Shown here in pieces: positions 43,542 through 52,633 of a DNA stretch of 64,000 nt; the first letter of the stretch is position 1, and each line of letters begins with the position of its first letter. The DNA is taken from assembly GCF_900010755.1 (NCBI RefSeq), contig NZ_CZJT01000088.1, positions 156,720 through 220,719 on the forward strand, read 5' to 3'. The notes below the pieces were generated by a model that saw only the letters and a list, made by a program, of their open reading frames with translations, was not told the DNA's origin and did not search any database. Made by a program: the position numbers and the translations under genes. The DNA is from Paeniglutamicibacter antarcticus. Lineage in GTDB: Bacteria > Actinomycetota > Actinomycetes > Actinomycetales > Micrococcaceae.

Positions 43542-44699
43542 ATGAGCACCGGTGATGTAGCAGTGGGCATCTTGCGTAGGATTGCCGCAGAGCCAGTGAC
43601 GCGTTCCGTTTTGGCCAAGGAAACGGGGCTTGCCCCCTCGACCGTTTCGGCAAAGATCACCGAGCTGATGGATGCAGGCCTGGTCCAAGAGGGCGGTGCG
43701 GCACCTTCGCGCGGTGGACGCCCCGGACGCCTGCTGTCGATTTCCTACACCTCCGGGCGCATCGCCGTGATTTCCATGGGCGCCAAACACGCACGGCTGG
43801 GGCTTGCCGACTTCTCCCGCACGATCCTTTGCTCCTCGGCCATCGACATTGACGTGGCCGATGGCCCGGAACGAACCGTGGAACTGCTGGCAAACGAAGT
43901 CCGTGCGCTGCTGGAACGAGACGGCGGGGACCTGCTCTCGGTCGGCATTTGCCTGCCCGGCCCGGTTGATGCCGTCCGCCGCGTGGTGGTGGCCCCTTCC
44001 CGCATGCCAGGCTGGCACAACCAGGACGTCGGCGCCCTGCTTGAAAAACAGCTGGGCGTTCCGGCCATTACCGACAACGACGCAAACATGGCTGCCTTGG
44101 GGGAATACCTCTCCCGGGCCGATGCCGCAGCCAACTCCATCACGGTGCTCGCCGGAACCGGCGTGGGCACCGGCATCATCGCCGGCGGGGAACTGTACCG
44201 CGGATCCACCTACGCCTCCGGGGACATCACCCACACCAAGGTGGAAGCCGCCGCCGACCGCATGTGCACCTGCGGAAACCGCGGATGCCTGGAAACCATC
44301 GCCTCGGGCGCCGCCATCGTGCGGGACCTGAACCAATCCGGCATCAAGGTCGGGGACATCTTCGAAGTCCTCGACATGGTCCGCGACGGGGATCCCACCG
44401 CCAACGGCGCGATCCGCGAAGCCGGCCGCCAACTGGGATTGGCCCTGAGCACCGTGGTGAACTTCTTCAACCCCGGGGACGTCTACCTGACCGGTGCGCT
44501 TTCGGCGGCGAGCGTCTATGTCGCCGCCGTGCGCTCCCAGCTCTACGAACGCTGCCTGCCACTGGCTACCGCCGGACTGCGGGTTGAAGCAGCCCAGGCC
44601 GGCGGCGAAGCCGGCATGATCGGCGCCGCCGAACTGGCCATCATCCACCTGCTTAACCAGCCAGGCCTACCTGCACGGTTCACCGAACCAGCCGAATAA
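43542..44699 (+). CDS. ROK family transcriptional repressor (NagC/XylR type)
   Basis: The 385 residues begin with a winged helix (ETGLAPSTVSAKITELMDAG at about 28-47) and continue with a ROK domain: TVLAGTGVGTGIIAG, GDITHTKV, and an intact zinc loop CTCGNRGCLE. The protein should sense a sugar or sugar-peptide and repress the divergent transporter operon. AAAGGAC spacing favours ATG 43542 over the GTG two codons earlier. Its stop codon is in the same frame as, and directly followed by, the truncated M81 coding sequence. Confidence 0.88.
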   Translation: MSTGDVAVGILRRIAAEPVTRSVLAKETGLAPSTVSAKITELMDAGLVQEGGAAPSRGGRPGRLLSISYTSGRIAVISMGAKHARLGLADFSRTILCSSAIDIDVADGPERTVELLANEVRALLERDGGDLLSVGICLPGPVDAVRRVVVAPSRMPGWHNQDVGALLEKQLGVPAITDNDANMAALGEYLSRADAAANSITVLAGTGVGTGIIAGGELYRGSTYASGDITHTKVEAAADRMCTCGNRGCLETIASGAAIVRDLNQSGIKVGDIFEVLDMVRDGDPTANGAIREAGRQLGLALSTVVNFFNPGDVYLTGALSAASVYVAAVRSQLYERCLPLATAGLRVEAAQAGGEAGMIGAAELAIIHLLNQPGLPARFTEPAE

Positions 44700-44774
44700 C
44701 GCGGCTCCCCGCACCGCTCGGGGTTCGAGGCATTCAACTTCACCAAGGACGATGTACTGCTTTCGCGCTACACG

Positions 44775-46178
44775 GTGTTGAACCCCGAACACGCAAACCA
44801 CAACGCAGCCATTGCCGACGGCGCCACCTGGGTGCCGCTGGTGCACGCCCGCTCGCTGCCCGGCGGCATGGTTGAACCGGTGGTCTACGAAACACTGAAA
44901 ACCGAACTGATCGAGATGATCCACGCGCAGGGGCCCTTCGACGGATTCTTCCTGGACATCCACGGCGCCATGACAGTCGTGGGGCGCCAAGACGCCGAAG
45001 CGGATTTGACCCGCGCCGTTCGCGCGGCCCTGGATGAGGAAAGTGCCAAGGCCGGCGCCCCGCGCACGCTGATCTCCGCCACCATGGACCTGCATGGCAA
45101 CGTCTCCGCCGACCTGGTGGATAACTGCGACCTGATCACCTGCTACCGCATGGCCCCGCATGAAGATGAGCAGGAAACCAAGACCCGCGCCATGGCCAAC
45201 CTGATCACCCGTTTGGTTGAGGGCACCGGCGCCCCCGCCAAGGCCTTCGTGCGCATTCCGGTGCTGCTGCCCGGCGAAAAGACCTCAACCCGGCTGGAAC
45301 CGGCCAAGGGAATCTACGAGGCAATCCTGCCTATCGAAGCCTCCGAAGGCATCGTCGATGCGTCCATTTGGGTTGGCTATGCCTGGGCCGACGAGCCGCG
45401 CTGCTACGCCACGGTGGTGGTCACCGGCGATGACGCCGAGCTCGCCTCCGCCAAGGCCACCGAGCTGGCCACCAGCTACTGGGACGCCCGCGCCGACTTT
45501 GAATTCGTCGCGCCCGCCGCCGACCTCGGCACCTGCCTTGAAGCGGCCCTGGCCCCTGACGCCAAGCGCCCCTACGTGCTTTCTGACTCGGGTGACAACC
45601 CGACAGCCGGCGGATCCGGCGATGTCACCTGGACCCTCACCCAGCTGATCACCGACCCCCGTTTCAAAGAGGGCGGCCCGCGCACGGTGGTGGCCTCGGT
45701 CTTCGACAAAGATGCCGTCGCTGCCTGCTTCGCTGCGGGCCTGGGTGCGGCCATCGAGGTGCCGGCCGGCGCGCTGGTTGACCACGTGCATTCCGGCCCC
45801 GCGATGCTCAGCGGCACAGTGCTGCAGCTGACCGATGGCGACGTGACCTCCGGCCGCGTCGCGGTGGTCAAGATGGGATCCATCGAGGCGATCATCACCG
45901 AACGCCGCAAGCCCTACCACCAGATCTCCGACTTCGTCGCCGCGGGCCTGACCGTCACCGACGCGGACATCGTCGTGGTCAAGATCGGCTACCTGGAACC
46001 CGAACTCTTCAACCTGGCCGAGGACTGGATGCTGATGCTGACCCCCGGTGGCGTCGACCAGGACCTGATCCGCCTGGGCCACCGGAACATTGAACGCCCG
46101 ATGTTCCCGTTCGACACCGACATGGAAACACCTGACCTCACCGCCACGATCTTCCCTGCAATTCCCTCCGGGGCGTAG
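44775..46178 (+). CDS. M81 (MlrC-like) metallopeptidase, 5'-truncated
   Basis: The call is from GTG 44775 (467 residues). Motifs GPFDGFFLDIHGAM, TLISATMDLHGN and CYRMAPHEDEQET, and a C-terminal domain with YLEPELF and LTPGGVDQDLIRL, fit M81 peptidases, which hydrolyse unusual (D-amino-acid or cyclic) peptides. Conserved M81 sequence continues upstream in frame (SPHRSGFEAFNFTKDDVLL) right up to the TAA of the ROK gene at 44697-44699, with no ATG, GTG or TTG. The expected first ~17 residues (M..I.GI..ESSTF) and the ribosome site are missing. It may be translated from GTG 44775 or be defective. It is followed three bases on by cutC. Confidence 0.75.
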   Translation: MLNPEHANHNAAIADGATWVPLVHARSLPGGMVEPVVYETLKTELIEMIHAQGPFDGFFLDIHGAMTVVGRQDAEADLTRAVRAALDEESAKAGAPRTLISATMDLHGNVSADLVDNCDLITCYRMAPHEDEQETKTRAMANLITRLVEGTGAPAKAFVRIPVLLPGEKTSTRLEPAKGIYEAILPIEASEGIVDASIWVGYAWADEPRCYATVVVTGDDAELASAKATELATSYWDARADFEFVAPAADLGTCLEAALAPDAKRPYVLSDSGDNPTAGGSGDVTWTLTQLITDPRFKEGGPRTVVASVFDKDAVAACFAAGLGAAIEVPAGALVDHVHSGPAMLSGTVLQLTDGDVTSGRVAVVKMGSIEAIITERRKPYHQISDFVAAGLTVTDADIVVVKIGYLEPELFNLAEDWMLMLTPGGVDQDLIRLGHRNIERPMFPFDTDMETPDLTATIFPAIPSGA

Positions 46179-46181
46179 GTC

Positions 46182-46913
46182 ATGGCAAAGCTGGAGATCG
46201 CCGTCCAGGACGTTGCCGGCGCACGGATTGCCCTGGCGAACGGGGCGGACCGCGTCGAGTTGTGCACTGGGCTTGTCACCGGAGGGCTGACCCCGTCCAT
46301 CGGCACCATCGAACAGGTTGTCGCGTCGGGAATCGGTGTCCACGTGCTGATCCGCCCGCGTGGCGGCGGCTACACCTACACCCCGTGCGAGGTCGAACTG
46401 ATGGCCGGGGACATCACGCACGCCGTCCAGGCGGGCGCGGCAGGAATCGTGATCGGCGCGCTGACCGAGGGAGATGCGGGCCTTGACCTCGAGGTGCTTG
46501 CCAGCTTGGTGGCGGCGGCACACCTGGTGAACCCAGAGATCGAGATCACCGTGCACCGCTGCGTGGACGTGTTGTTGGAAAACGGGGTGCCGGTTGGCGA
46601 ACTCATTGAACAACTGCGTTCGGTGGGCGCCCATCGCATACTGACCTCTGGTGGTGCCCCGGCCTCCGCTGCCGGCGCCGCGGTGCTCCACCGGCTGCTG
46701 GCCCAGGCGCAGGGAAACCCGCAGATCCAGGCCGGCGGCGGCGTGCGGATCGAAGACATCCCGGCACTGGCCGCCCTGGACGGGGTCCACCTTTCCGCAC
46801 GCACGCACGCCGCGTGGGGCGCTTCCGGACCCGGCGGCGGGGAATCGGCATTCGACGTGACAAGCCCCGAGCTTGTTCTCGCGGCACGGGCGGCGCTGGA
46901 CGCCGCCAACTAG
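46182..46913 (+). CDS. cutC: CutC family protein
   Basis: The 243-residue TIM-barrel protein has LANGADRVELCTGLVTGGLT near 19-38, VLIRPRGGGYTY and the HRCVD motif, and ends with GVHLSARTHAAW. CutC was first linked to copper tolerance, but in many bacteria it sits with sugar or peptide catabolism genes as here, and its reaction is unresolved. It starts three bases after the M81 gene and belongs to the same transcript. Confidence 0.9.
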   Translation: MAKLEIAVQDVAGARIALANGADRVELCTGLVTGGLTPSIGTIEQVVASGIGVHVLIRPRGGGYTYTPCEVELMAGDITHAVQAGAAGIVIGALTEGDAGLDLEVLASLVAAAHLVNPEIEITVHRCVDVLLENGVPVGELIEQLRSVGAHRILTSGGAPASAAGAAVLHRLLAQAQGNPQIQAGGGVRIEDIPALAALDGVHLSARTHAAWGASGPGGGESAFDVTSPELVLAARAALDAAN

Positions 46914-46951
46914 CAGCGCATTCCCGGCCCACAGGTGCCAGGTGCGGCTAA

Positions 46952-46986
46952 AGGAGCCAGCGTCAGGTTCGCCGGTGATGGCTCCT
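46952..46986. terminator. hairpin between cutC and the convergent gene
   Basis: AGGAGCCA (46952-46959) pairs with TGGCTCCT (46979-46986) around a 19-base loop, in the 78-base gap between convergent genes. Confidence 0.5.
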
Positions 46987-46991
46987 GCGCA

Positions 46992-47471
46992 TCAGTGGCT
47001 GGTGGCCACCTCGGGTACCGGCAGGTCGTGGAAGGCCAGGGTTTCGCGCAGCGTGGTCAGTGGCGAGCGGCTGGATAGGGCGCGGTTGCCGCGCAGCAGC
47101 GGGAACACGATGTTTGCCTCCGTGGGGTAGAGCTTGGCGATTCCCGCGCGTTCCCAGAGCCACAAGATTTCCAAGGCCAAGCGGGCCGCGGTCCCGTTGG
47201 GCTCCAAGCGCGGTGCAAGGTTTCGGTGCGCCGCCCTTGGTTCGGCACCGACCTGCCGCAGCAGCAACACGGCAAGTTCCTCGATGCGGACGCGCTCCGG
47301 GCCGCCGGTGGAAAACGCCGCAACAAAAAGGTCTGCCGCCACCTCGATCCGCTGGCCCACCAGCAACCCGTGCAGCCGCTGCGCGGCAGCCATGTCCGGT
47401 GCGATGGCTTCGGGATCCCGCAATGGTCTGCTGCGTTGCGTCTTGGGTGGGCCCTGTCGTTTCCAGATCAT
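46992..47471 (-). CDS. uncharacterised helical protein
   Basis: The 159 residues are mostly helical with many Arg and Ala, e.g. AQRLHGLLVGQRIEVAADLF and ALEILWLWERAGIAKLYPTE. There is no signal, membrane span or known motif. The ATG 47471 is chosen over a GTG three codons earlier; neither has a clear ribosome site. The composition is consistent with a real gene in this genome, but I do not recognise the family. Confidence 0.5.
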   Translation of the reverse strand: MIWKRQGPPKTQRSRPLRDPEAIAPDMAAAQRLHGLLVGQRIEVAADLFVAAFSTGGPERVRIEELAVLLLRQVGAEPRAAHRNLAPRLEPNGTAARLALEILWLWERAGIAKLYPTEANIVFPLLRGNRALSSRSPLTTLRETLAFHDLPVPEVATSH

Positions 47472-47636
47472 GGAACCCACGCTAGAAGCCCAACATGAAC
47501 CGGGTGTGAACCACTCATTGACATGTAGCTGGGCGGAATGTGAGTTGCGCTACCCCATTGGCTACCATGTTCAAGTGTGGCACCGGCCCTAGAGGCGCCA
47601 TACGATGAATCACGACCATAAAGGACTTAGCCCAGC

Positions 47637-48422
47637 ATGCTCAATGATGAGACCATCACCCAGATCGCCGACGAACTGGTTCAGGCCGGGCAGGACCGTG
47701 TCCCTGTCAAGCTGCTCACCGCACGCTTCCCCGAGATGACGGTGGAGGACTCCTACAGGGTGCAGAATCTGTGGCGCCAGCGCTCGGAGGCCAACGGCCG
47801 CACGCTGGCCGGGCGCAAGATCGGCTTGACCTCCCGCGCCATGCAGATGGCAACCGGCATCACCGAACCCGACTACGGCATCATCTTCGATGACATGGTC
47901 CTGGACTCGGGCTGCACCATCGAATGGGACAAGTACACCCACCCGCGCGTGGAGATGGAACTGGCCTTCAAGCTCAACAAGGACATCGAAGGCCCCAACG
48001 CCAACATCTTCGACGTGCTCAACGCCACCGAATACGTCATCCCGGCTTTGGAAATCTTGGACTCGCGCATCGAGATGGAGGGCCGCACCATCGTCGACAC
48101 CATTTCCGATAACGCGGCCATGGGCGCCATGGTCATCGGCGGAAACCCGATGAAGCCCTCGGACCTCGACCTGCGCTGGGTTTCCGGCATCCTGTTCAAG
48201 AACCAGGTGGTGGAGGAAACCGGCGTTGCTGCCGGTGTGCTGAACCACCCGGCCGCCGGCGTCTACTGGCTGGCCAACAAGATCGCCGCCCACGGGGACA
48301 AGCTCAATGCAGGGGAAATCATCCTTGCCGGATCCTTCACGCGTCCCATGTGGGTTGCCAAGGGAGACACGGTCTTCGCCGATTACGGACGCATGGGGAC
48401 CGTGACATGTCATTTCGCCTAA
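47637..48422 (+). CDS. hpaH: 2-oxohept-3-ene-1,7-dioate hydratase
   Basis: The 261-residue enzyme belongs to the fumarylacetoacetate hydrolase-like hydratases: GRKIGLTSRAMQMATGITEP, DYGIIFDDMVL, then HPRVEMELAFKLNKDIEGP with metal-binding Glu residues, and LAGSFTRPMWVAKGDTV. This is the HpaH/HpcG pattern, hydrating the ring-cleavage product of homoprotocatechuate. It overlaps the aldolase gene by 16 bases. The upstream pathway genes (hpaD, hpaE, hpaF) are not in the window, so only the last two steps are encoded here. Confidence 0.88.
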   Translation: MLNDETITQIADELVQAGQDRVPVKLLTARFPEMTVEDSYRVQNLWRQRSEANGRTLAGRKIGLTSRAMQMATGITEPDYGIIFDDMVLDSGCTIEWDKYTHPRVEMELAFKLNKDIEGPNANIFDVLNATEYVIPALEILDSRIEMEGRTIVDTISDNAAMGAMVIGGNPMKPSDLDLRWVSGILFKNQVVEETGVAAGVLNHPAAGVYWLANKIAAHGDKLNAGEIILAGSFTRPMWVAKGDTVFADYGRMGTVTCHFA

Positions 48423-49222
48423 CCCCCGACCCGTCCTTCAAGGACGCACTCGCCGCAGCCGACCGCTCGCTGGCCGGGATCTGGGTCTGTTCCGGATCCC
48501 CTCTGGTGGCCGAAATCTGCGCCGGTGCCGGTTTCGACTGGATCTTCATCGACGCCGAGCACTCGCCCAACGGGCTCGAATCCATCCTGGCCCAGCTCCA
48601 GGCAGTGCGCGGCTACCCTGTTGTCCCGGTGGTCCGCCCGCCGGTGAATGACACAGTCATCATCAAGCAGTACCTCGACCTGGGCGTGCAGTCACTGATC
48701 GTTCCCATGGTCAACACCGCCGCGGACGCTGTTGCCGCCGTACAGGCCTGCCACTACCCACCCATGGGCGTGCGCGGAGTTGGTTCGGCGCTGGCCCGTT
48801 CGGCCCGCTGGAACCGCATCCCGGATTACCTGAACCATGCCTCCGAAACCCTGACGCTGATCGTGCAGATTGAATCGGCGCAGGCAGTGGCCAACGTCGA
48901 GGAAATCGTCGGCACCGAAGGCGTCGACGGGATCTTCATCGGCCCTTCTGACCTTGCAGCCTCCATGGGCGTCATTGGCCAGCAGGACCACCCGGAGGTT
49001 GTTGCGGCCGTGGAGAAGTCCATCGCCGCCGGCAAGGCCGCCGGAAAGTTCGTGGGTGTCAACGCCTTTGCCGAGGGCACTGCCAAACGCTACATCGAAT
49101 TTGGTGCGGACTTCGTGGGAGTCGGTGCCGATGTGGCCCTGCTGGCCCGCGGCTCCGAGGCCCTTGCCGCCAAGTTCGTTTCCGTGGAACCCTCCAAGAC
49201 CGGAACCCCGGCCAGCTACTGA
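48407..49222 (+). CDS. hpaI: 4-hydroxy-2-oxoheptanedioate aldolase
   Basis: The 271-residue class II aldolase of the HpcH/HpaI family has GFDWIFIDAEHSPNG with the catalytic His, RPPVNDTVIIKQYLDLG, VQIESAQAVANVEEI with the metal-binding Glu, and GIFIGPSDLAASMG with the metal Asp. It cleaves 4-hydroxy-2-oxoheptanedioate to pyruvate and succinate semialdehyde, after HpaH. The start ATG 48407 lies inside the end of hpaH (16-base overlap). A longer frame upstream is a shadow. Confidence 0.88.
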   Translation: MSFRLTPDPSFKDALAAADRSLAGIWVCSGSPLVAEICAGAGFDWIFIDAEHSPNGLESILAQLQAVRGYPVVPVVRPPVNDTVIIKQYLDLGVQSLIVPMVNTAADAVAAVQACHYPPMGVRGVGSALARSARWNRIPDYLNHASETLTLIVQIESAQAVANVEEIVGTEGVDGIFIGPSDLAASMGVIGQQDHPEVVAAVEKSIAAGKAAGKFVGVNAFAEGTAKRYIEFGADFVGVGADVALLARGSEALAAKFVSVEPSKTGTPASY

Positions 49223-49240
49223 GAAACGGGTCTAAGGCGC

Positions 49241-49281
49241 GCGGGCGGCCCTCACCGGGATAACCGGTGAGGGCCGCCCGC
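49241..49281 (+). terminator. very strong terminator after hpaI
   Basis: GCGGGCGGCCCTCACCGG (49241-49258) and CCGGTGAGGGCCGCCCGC (49264-49281) form a perfect 18-bp stem with loop GATAA, followed by TTCGTCGTT. Confidence 0.85.
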
Positions 49282-49313
49282 TTCGTCGTTCCAAGGAAGC
49301 GACGCAATACCGA

Positions 49314-49319
49314 TAGGCT
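49314..49319 (+). promoter_or_regulatory. -10 element of the TSUP gene, leaderless spacing
   Basis: TAGGCT ends seven bases before the ATG at 49327, the same spacing as at kynA and purN, and there is no ribosome site. A -35 is not clear. Confidence 0.4.
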
Positions 49320-49326
49320 CGCTTGA

Positions 49327-50073
49327 ATGGAACTCTCCCTTATTTTTCTTGTGCTTGGCATGGTGGTTATCGGTGCCATTGCCCAGCGCGTGGCCGGACT
49401 CGGATTTGCGATGCTGGTCTCGCCCTTCCTGGTACTTGCGCTCGGTGCCCACCAAGGCGTTTTCCTCGTCAATATTTGTGGTGTTGTTTCCTCCCTCATT
49501 ATTGTTCCGCGTGTCTGGAAAGACATTGACTGGTCAATGTTTCGCTGGCTCGCTGCCTTCAGTGTTTTCGGATCCGTCGGCGGAGCGCTTTTGGGCGGAG
49601 CGTTGCCGCAGGCGCCGCTTTCAATAATTGTTGGCAGCGTCGTGCTGTTGGCCTTGCTGCTCTCGTTGATCCTGGTTCGCGCCGATGTGACAGTCACCGG
49701 TCAGATTCCCAAGGGCACCGCAGGATTCCTTTCGGGTGTTACCAACTCGCTTGCCGGTGTTGGCGGCCCCGCGGTCAGCGCCTACGCGGTATTGGCCCGT
49801 TGGCCGCAGCGACCCTTCGCGGCGACCCTGCAGCCATTCTTTGTGGTGACAGGCTTGGTGACCATTGGCATGAAGTTCCTGACGGTACCGGACCAATTGC
49901 CCGAGCTTCCGATCTGGGCATGGATCGGGGTGGCGGTGTTCATCTGGGCGGGTGTTCTCATAGGTGAGAAGGTGCAGCGGGTTGTCAGCGACCGCCATGC
50001 CCGCCTCTTCGTCTTGTGCTGCGCGTTCTTCGGTGCCATCACGGCCTTGGTCAGCGGACTGCGGGCCCTCTAA
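49327..50073 (+). CDS. TSUP family (TauE/SafE-like) anion exporter
   Basis: The 248 residues form about eight spans in two related halves, with GAIAQRVAGLGFAMLVSPFL near the N-terminus and FLSGVTNSLAGVGGPAVSAY in the second half, the TauE/SafE/YfcA signature. Members export sulfite, sulfoacetate or organic anions; the substrate is unknown. It lies after the hpaHI terminator, so it is a separate unit, probably leaderless. Confidence 0.85.
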   Translation: MELSLIFLVLGMVVIGAIAQRVAGLGFAMLVSPFLVLALGAHQGVFLVNICGVVSSLIIVPRVWKDIDWSMFRWLAAFSVFGSVGGALLGGALPQAPLSIIVGSVVLLALLLSLILVRADVTVTGQIPKGTAGFLSGVTNSLAGVGGPAVSAYAVLARWPQRPFAATLQPFFVVTGLVTIGMKFLTVPDQLPELPIWAWIGVAVFIWAGVLIGEKVQRVVSDRHARLFVLCCAFFGAITALVSGLRAL

Positions 50074-50156
50074 ACACGGACAGCCCCGGGCAAGCTGCGT
50101 GGCCTGAAACGCGTCAATCAACAGGGCCCGGGTAAAACGGTGGCACGATTGAACCA

Positions 50157-51485
50157 ATGAGTGAGAAGAAAAAACAGCCGCCGGCCGCAGCGGCGTTGAA
50201 CGCGGCGCGCGAACGGCTGACCACTGGCTGGCCCATGCCTTTGGTGCTGCAGGGGGCCTTCGAGTTCTTACAGGCTGCCCTCTTCTCCGCTTTTCTGGTG
50301 GTCATCCCGTGGATGGCTGTCTGGTTCAGCGGCGGGTTCGCAGATCGCAGCATCGAATCTGTCTTGAAAATGGGCGGCCAATTGTGGCTGTTGATCCACG
50401 GTGTACCCATGCACTTGTTGCAGGTTGGAACCGGAACCGACCCGACAAATCTTTCAGGTGTCCTGAACTTTGTCCCGCTGGGCCTTACGCTCATCCCGTT
50501 TTTCCTGTGTTGGCGTGCCGGACGGCGCATTGCCCGTGCTTCGTACACCGATCAGCTCTGGCAAGGCATCCTCGGTGCTCTGGGGGTTTACCTGCTGTGC
50601 GGGTTGTTCACAGGTTTCCTGGTCAACAACGATGAAGCCGAAACCTCTTTGCTGGCGGCTTCCCTGATTCCCTTGATTTCCGCCGGTGCCGGTGTCATCA
50701 CCGGTGCGCGGCGTGAAGCCGGCTCTTGGGGCCGGCTGATTGGCTTTGACGCTGCCGCCTGGATTGCCAAGACTTCCCAACATTCACGCTGGGCGGGTTC
50801 CTATTTGTGGGCTGTTGTCTGCGGTGGAACGCTTGCCTACGTGATGACGTTCGGTCTGGCTTCCTTGCTGCTGACCATCAACCTAGGTATTCACTGGGTC
50901 GATATTTCAAACGTTTACCAGCAGCTGCGTCCCGGGCCCATCGGTTCCGCGGTGCTCACCCTTGGCCAGCTTGGCATCATGCCAAACCTTGTCATGTGGA
51001 CCCTTTCTTGGATCAGCGGCGGGGGCTTCATACTGGGGGTGGGCAGCACGATTTCGCCCTTGGAAACCACCGTCGGACCGCTGCCGGCGATCCCCGTGTT
51101 GGCAGCACTTCCCTCCGGCGACCTGACCTATGCCTGGGCCTTCATGCTGTTGCCGGTGTTGGCTGGATTCATGGCCGGCTGGTACTTCCTGCGGGTGGGG
51201 GAGAACCACTTTGATGATTGGATCTCATTGCGCATCCGTTCACGGTGGGTTTCCTTGGGGCTATCCACCGTCGTCCTGGGCATCGTGGTTGGTTCGGTCG
51301 CCGGGGTTCTCTCGCTGGCGGGAAGCTGGCTGGCCAGTGGCTCCTTAGGCATTGGAAGATTCACCGAGATCGGCTCCAATATCCTGCTCACCGCGCTGTT
51401 CCTCGCCGCCGAAGTTGCCATCGGAACAGCTATTGGCTATTTGGCCTCGCCATTGCTGGAACACGACCCGGTACTCGACGGCTAA
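50157..51485 (+). CDS. DUF6350 (PerM-like) membrane protein
   Basis: The 442-residue protein has about ten membrane spans, with GTDPTNLSGVLNFVPLGLTL and FFLCWRAGRRIARASY near 95-125 as in DUF6350 proteins. The mycobacterial member PerM is needed for cell division in stress and lies directly before purN. Here purN is 7 kb further on, so an insertion or rearrangement has parted the pair. No clear ribosome site precedes the ATG. Confidence 0.83.
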   Translation: MSEKKKQPPAAAALNAARERLTTGWPMPLVLQGAFEFLQAALFSAFLVVIPWMAVWFSGGFADRSIESVLKMGGQLWLLIHGVPMHLLQVGTGTDPTNLSGVLNFVPLGLTLIPFFLCWRAGRRIARASYTDQLWQGILGALGVYLLCGLFTGFLVNNDEAETSLLAASLIPLISAGAGVITGARREAGSWGRLIGFDAAAWIAKTSQHSRWAGSYLWAVVCGGTLAYVMTFGLASLLLTINLGIHWVDISNVYQQLRPGPIGSAVLTLGQLGIMPNLVMWTLSWISGGGFILGVGSTISPLETTVGPLPAIPVLAALPSGDLTYAWAFMLLPVLAGFMAGWYFLRVGENHFDDWISLRIRSRWVSLGLSTVVLGIVVGSVAGVLSLAGSWLASGSLGIGRFTEIGSNILLTALFLAAEVAIGTAIGYLASPLLEHDPVLDG

Positions 51486-51507
51486 ACACCGCACATCAAG
51501 GCGGAGC

Positions 51508-52032
51508 TCAGGCGTCCAGATCGTGGAGATGATGTATGGCGTCATGCCAGGCATACTGTGCGAGGGTTGCTGCGGTAAAGACAGATCCGTTGGAGCGGTA
51601 GCCCGTGCGTGTAATCTGTTGATCGTTGAGGGACTCAAGTGCCCCGGCAAAGCGACCTGCAGAATCGCTAAGTTGCTGGGCCACGAGCATCGGGTCCAGT
51701 CCGCCGTAGTTGTTGCGGATCGCGGCCTCATCTTGGTCCCAATTGGCGAAAACCGGGGTTTCCTGGTTGATGATCAGCTCCAGGCGTTCATTCATCACCT
51801 GATACATATCGCTGATGTGGGCGCAATATTCGAGCGGACTCCACACCTGCGGCGAGGGCCTTTCACGGACATCTGCCCGCTGCAAAACGGAAGTGAAAAG
51901 TTCCACCGAGCCGCGAACCAACCCGGCGATCTGCCCGGGGTTCAGTGCGCGAACGTCCTGCCCGCATTCCGTGCACACACTTCCAAGAACCCATGTCCAG
52001 TCCTTGGAATCCGGTGTTGGTTGGACGTTCAT
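51508..52032 (-). CDS. DinB-like protein with N-terminal CxxC
   Basis: The 174-residue four-helix protein of the DinB/DUF664 type has WSPLEYCAHISDMYQVMNER with the first conserved His, and a C-terminal AQYAWHDAIHHLHDL carrying two more His for a divalent metal. An N-terminal VCTECGQDVRALNPG could bind zinc. Such proteins include mycothiol-dependent transferases. AGGAGG precedes ATG 52032, which overlaps the stop of the upstream membrane protein gene by four bases. Confidence 0.8.
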   Translation of the reverse strand: MNVQPTPDSKDWTWVLGSVCTECGQDVRALNPGQIAGLVRGSVELFTSVLQRADVRERPSPQVWSPLEYCAHISDMYQVMNERLELIINQETPVFANWDQDEAAIRNNYGGLDPMLVAQQLSDSAGRFAGALESLNDQQITRTGYRSNGSVFTAATLAQYAWHDAIHHLHDLDA

Positions 52033-52436
52033 GGGGTCCTCCTGGTGGGCGTGGGGATGATGTGGTTTTGCAAGGTGGTCTTGCACGCCTGTTGCGAGCG
52101 AAGGGTTAATGCGCCGTCCATGCATTCCTGGTATTCGAGGCTAGGACTCAAAAAGAATGCTTGGCCGGCGAGAACGATGGTGAACAGGCCACAGGAGATG
52201 GTTGCCAGCGGAGCTCCGAACTTGAGGATTCCGGACCCAGGGGTCCGAAATGCTTTCCATGTGGTTATGCAACCAAGGACAATGCCGACGACCGCGAACG
52301 GCAGCCCGATGAGCCGCCAAGGAAGAATGGCCAACGACGTGAGAAAAGCTACGATCATGAAGAGAACCGTTGCCCACACCCAACGGAACAGCGGGCGTAC
52401 CGGGTCGCTATTCGACGAATGCGGTTTGCTGGGCAT
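52029..52436 (-). CDS. small membrane protein, unknown
   Basis: The 135 residues have three spans (about 20-40, 42-60 and 72-95) and an external tail with two Cys (YQECMDGALTLRSQQACK) that could form a disulfide. It is coupled to the DinB-like gene by a 4-base overlap. No family recognised. Confidence 0.6.
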   Translation of the reverse strand: MPSKPHSSNSDPVRPLFRWVWATVLFMIVAFLTSLAILPWRLIGLPFAVVGIVLGCITTWKAFRTPGSGILKFGAPLATISCGLFTIVLAGQAFFLSPSLEYQECMDGALTLRSQQACKTTLQNHIIPTPTRRTP

Positions 52437-52633
52437 AACCCCAGACTAGACCCGTTTTCGAACTCATTGGATGAATATGTCAGCACTCGTACCCGGGCCA
52501 TACGATAATGGTTTGTTGTGGTGTTGGATCAAGACACCAGTCGGGGTGGCAGCAAGGCACTCCAGATTCACGATTCGTCGGGGATAACGGTTCCCCGGTG
52601 GATACAGAAATGAAATGTGAAGGAAGCTCATCG

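Noticed and set aside
45285..46808. 507-codon minus-strand frame across the M81 and cutC genes
   Set aside because: It is antisense to two well-recognised genes and shows the Gly/Arg/Asp-rich pattern typical of antisense shadows in high-GC DNA.
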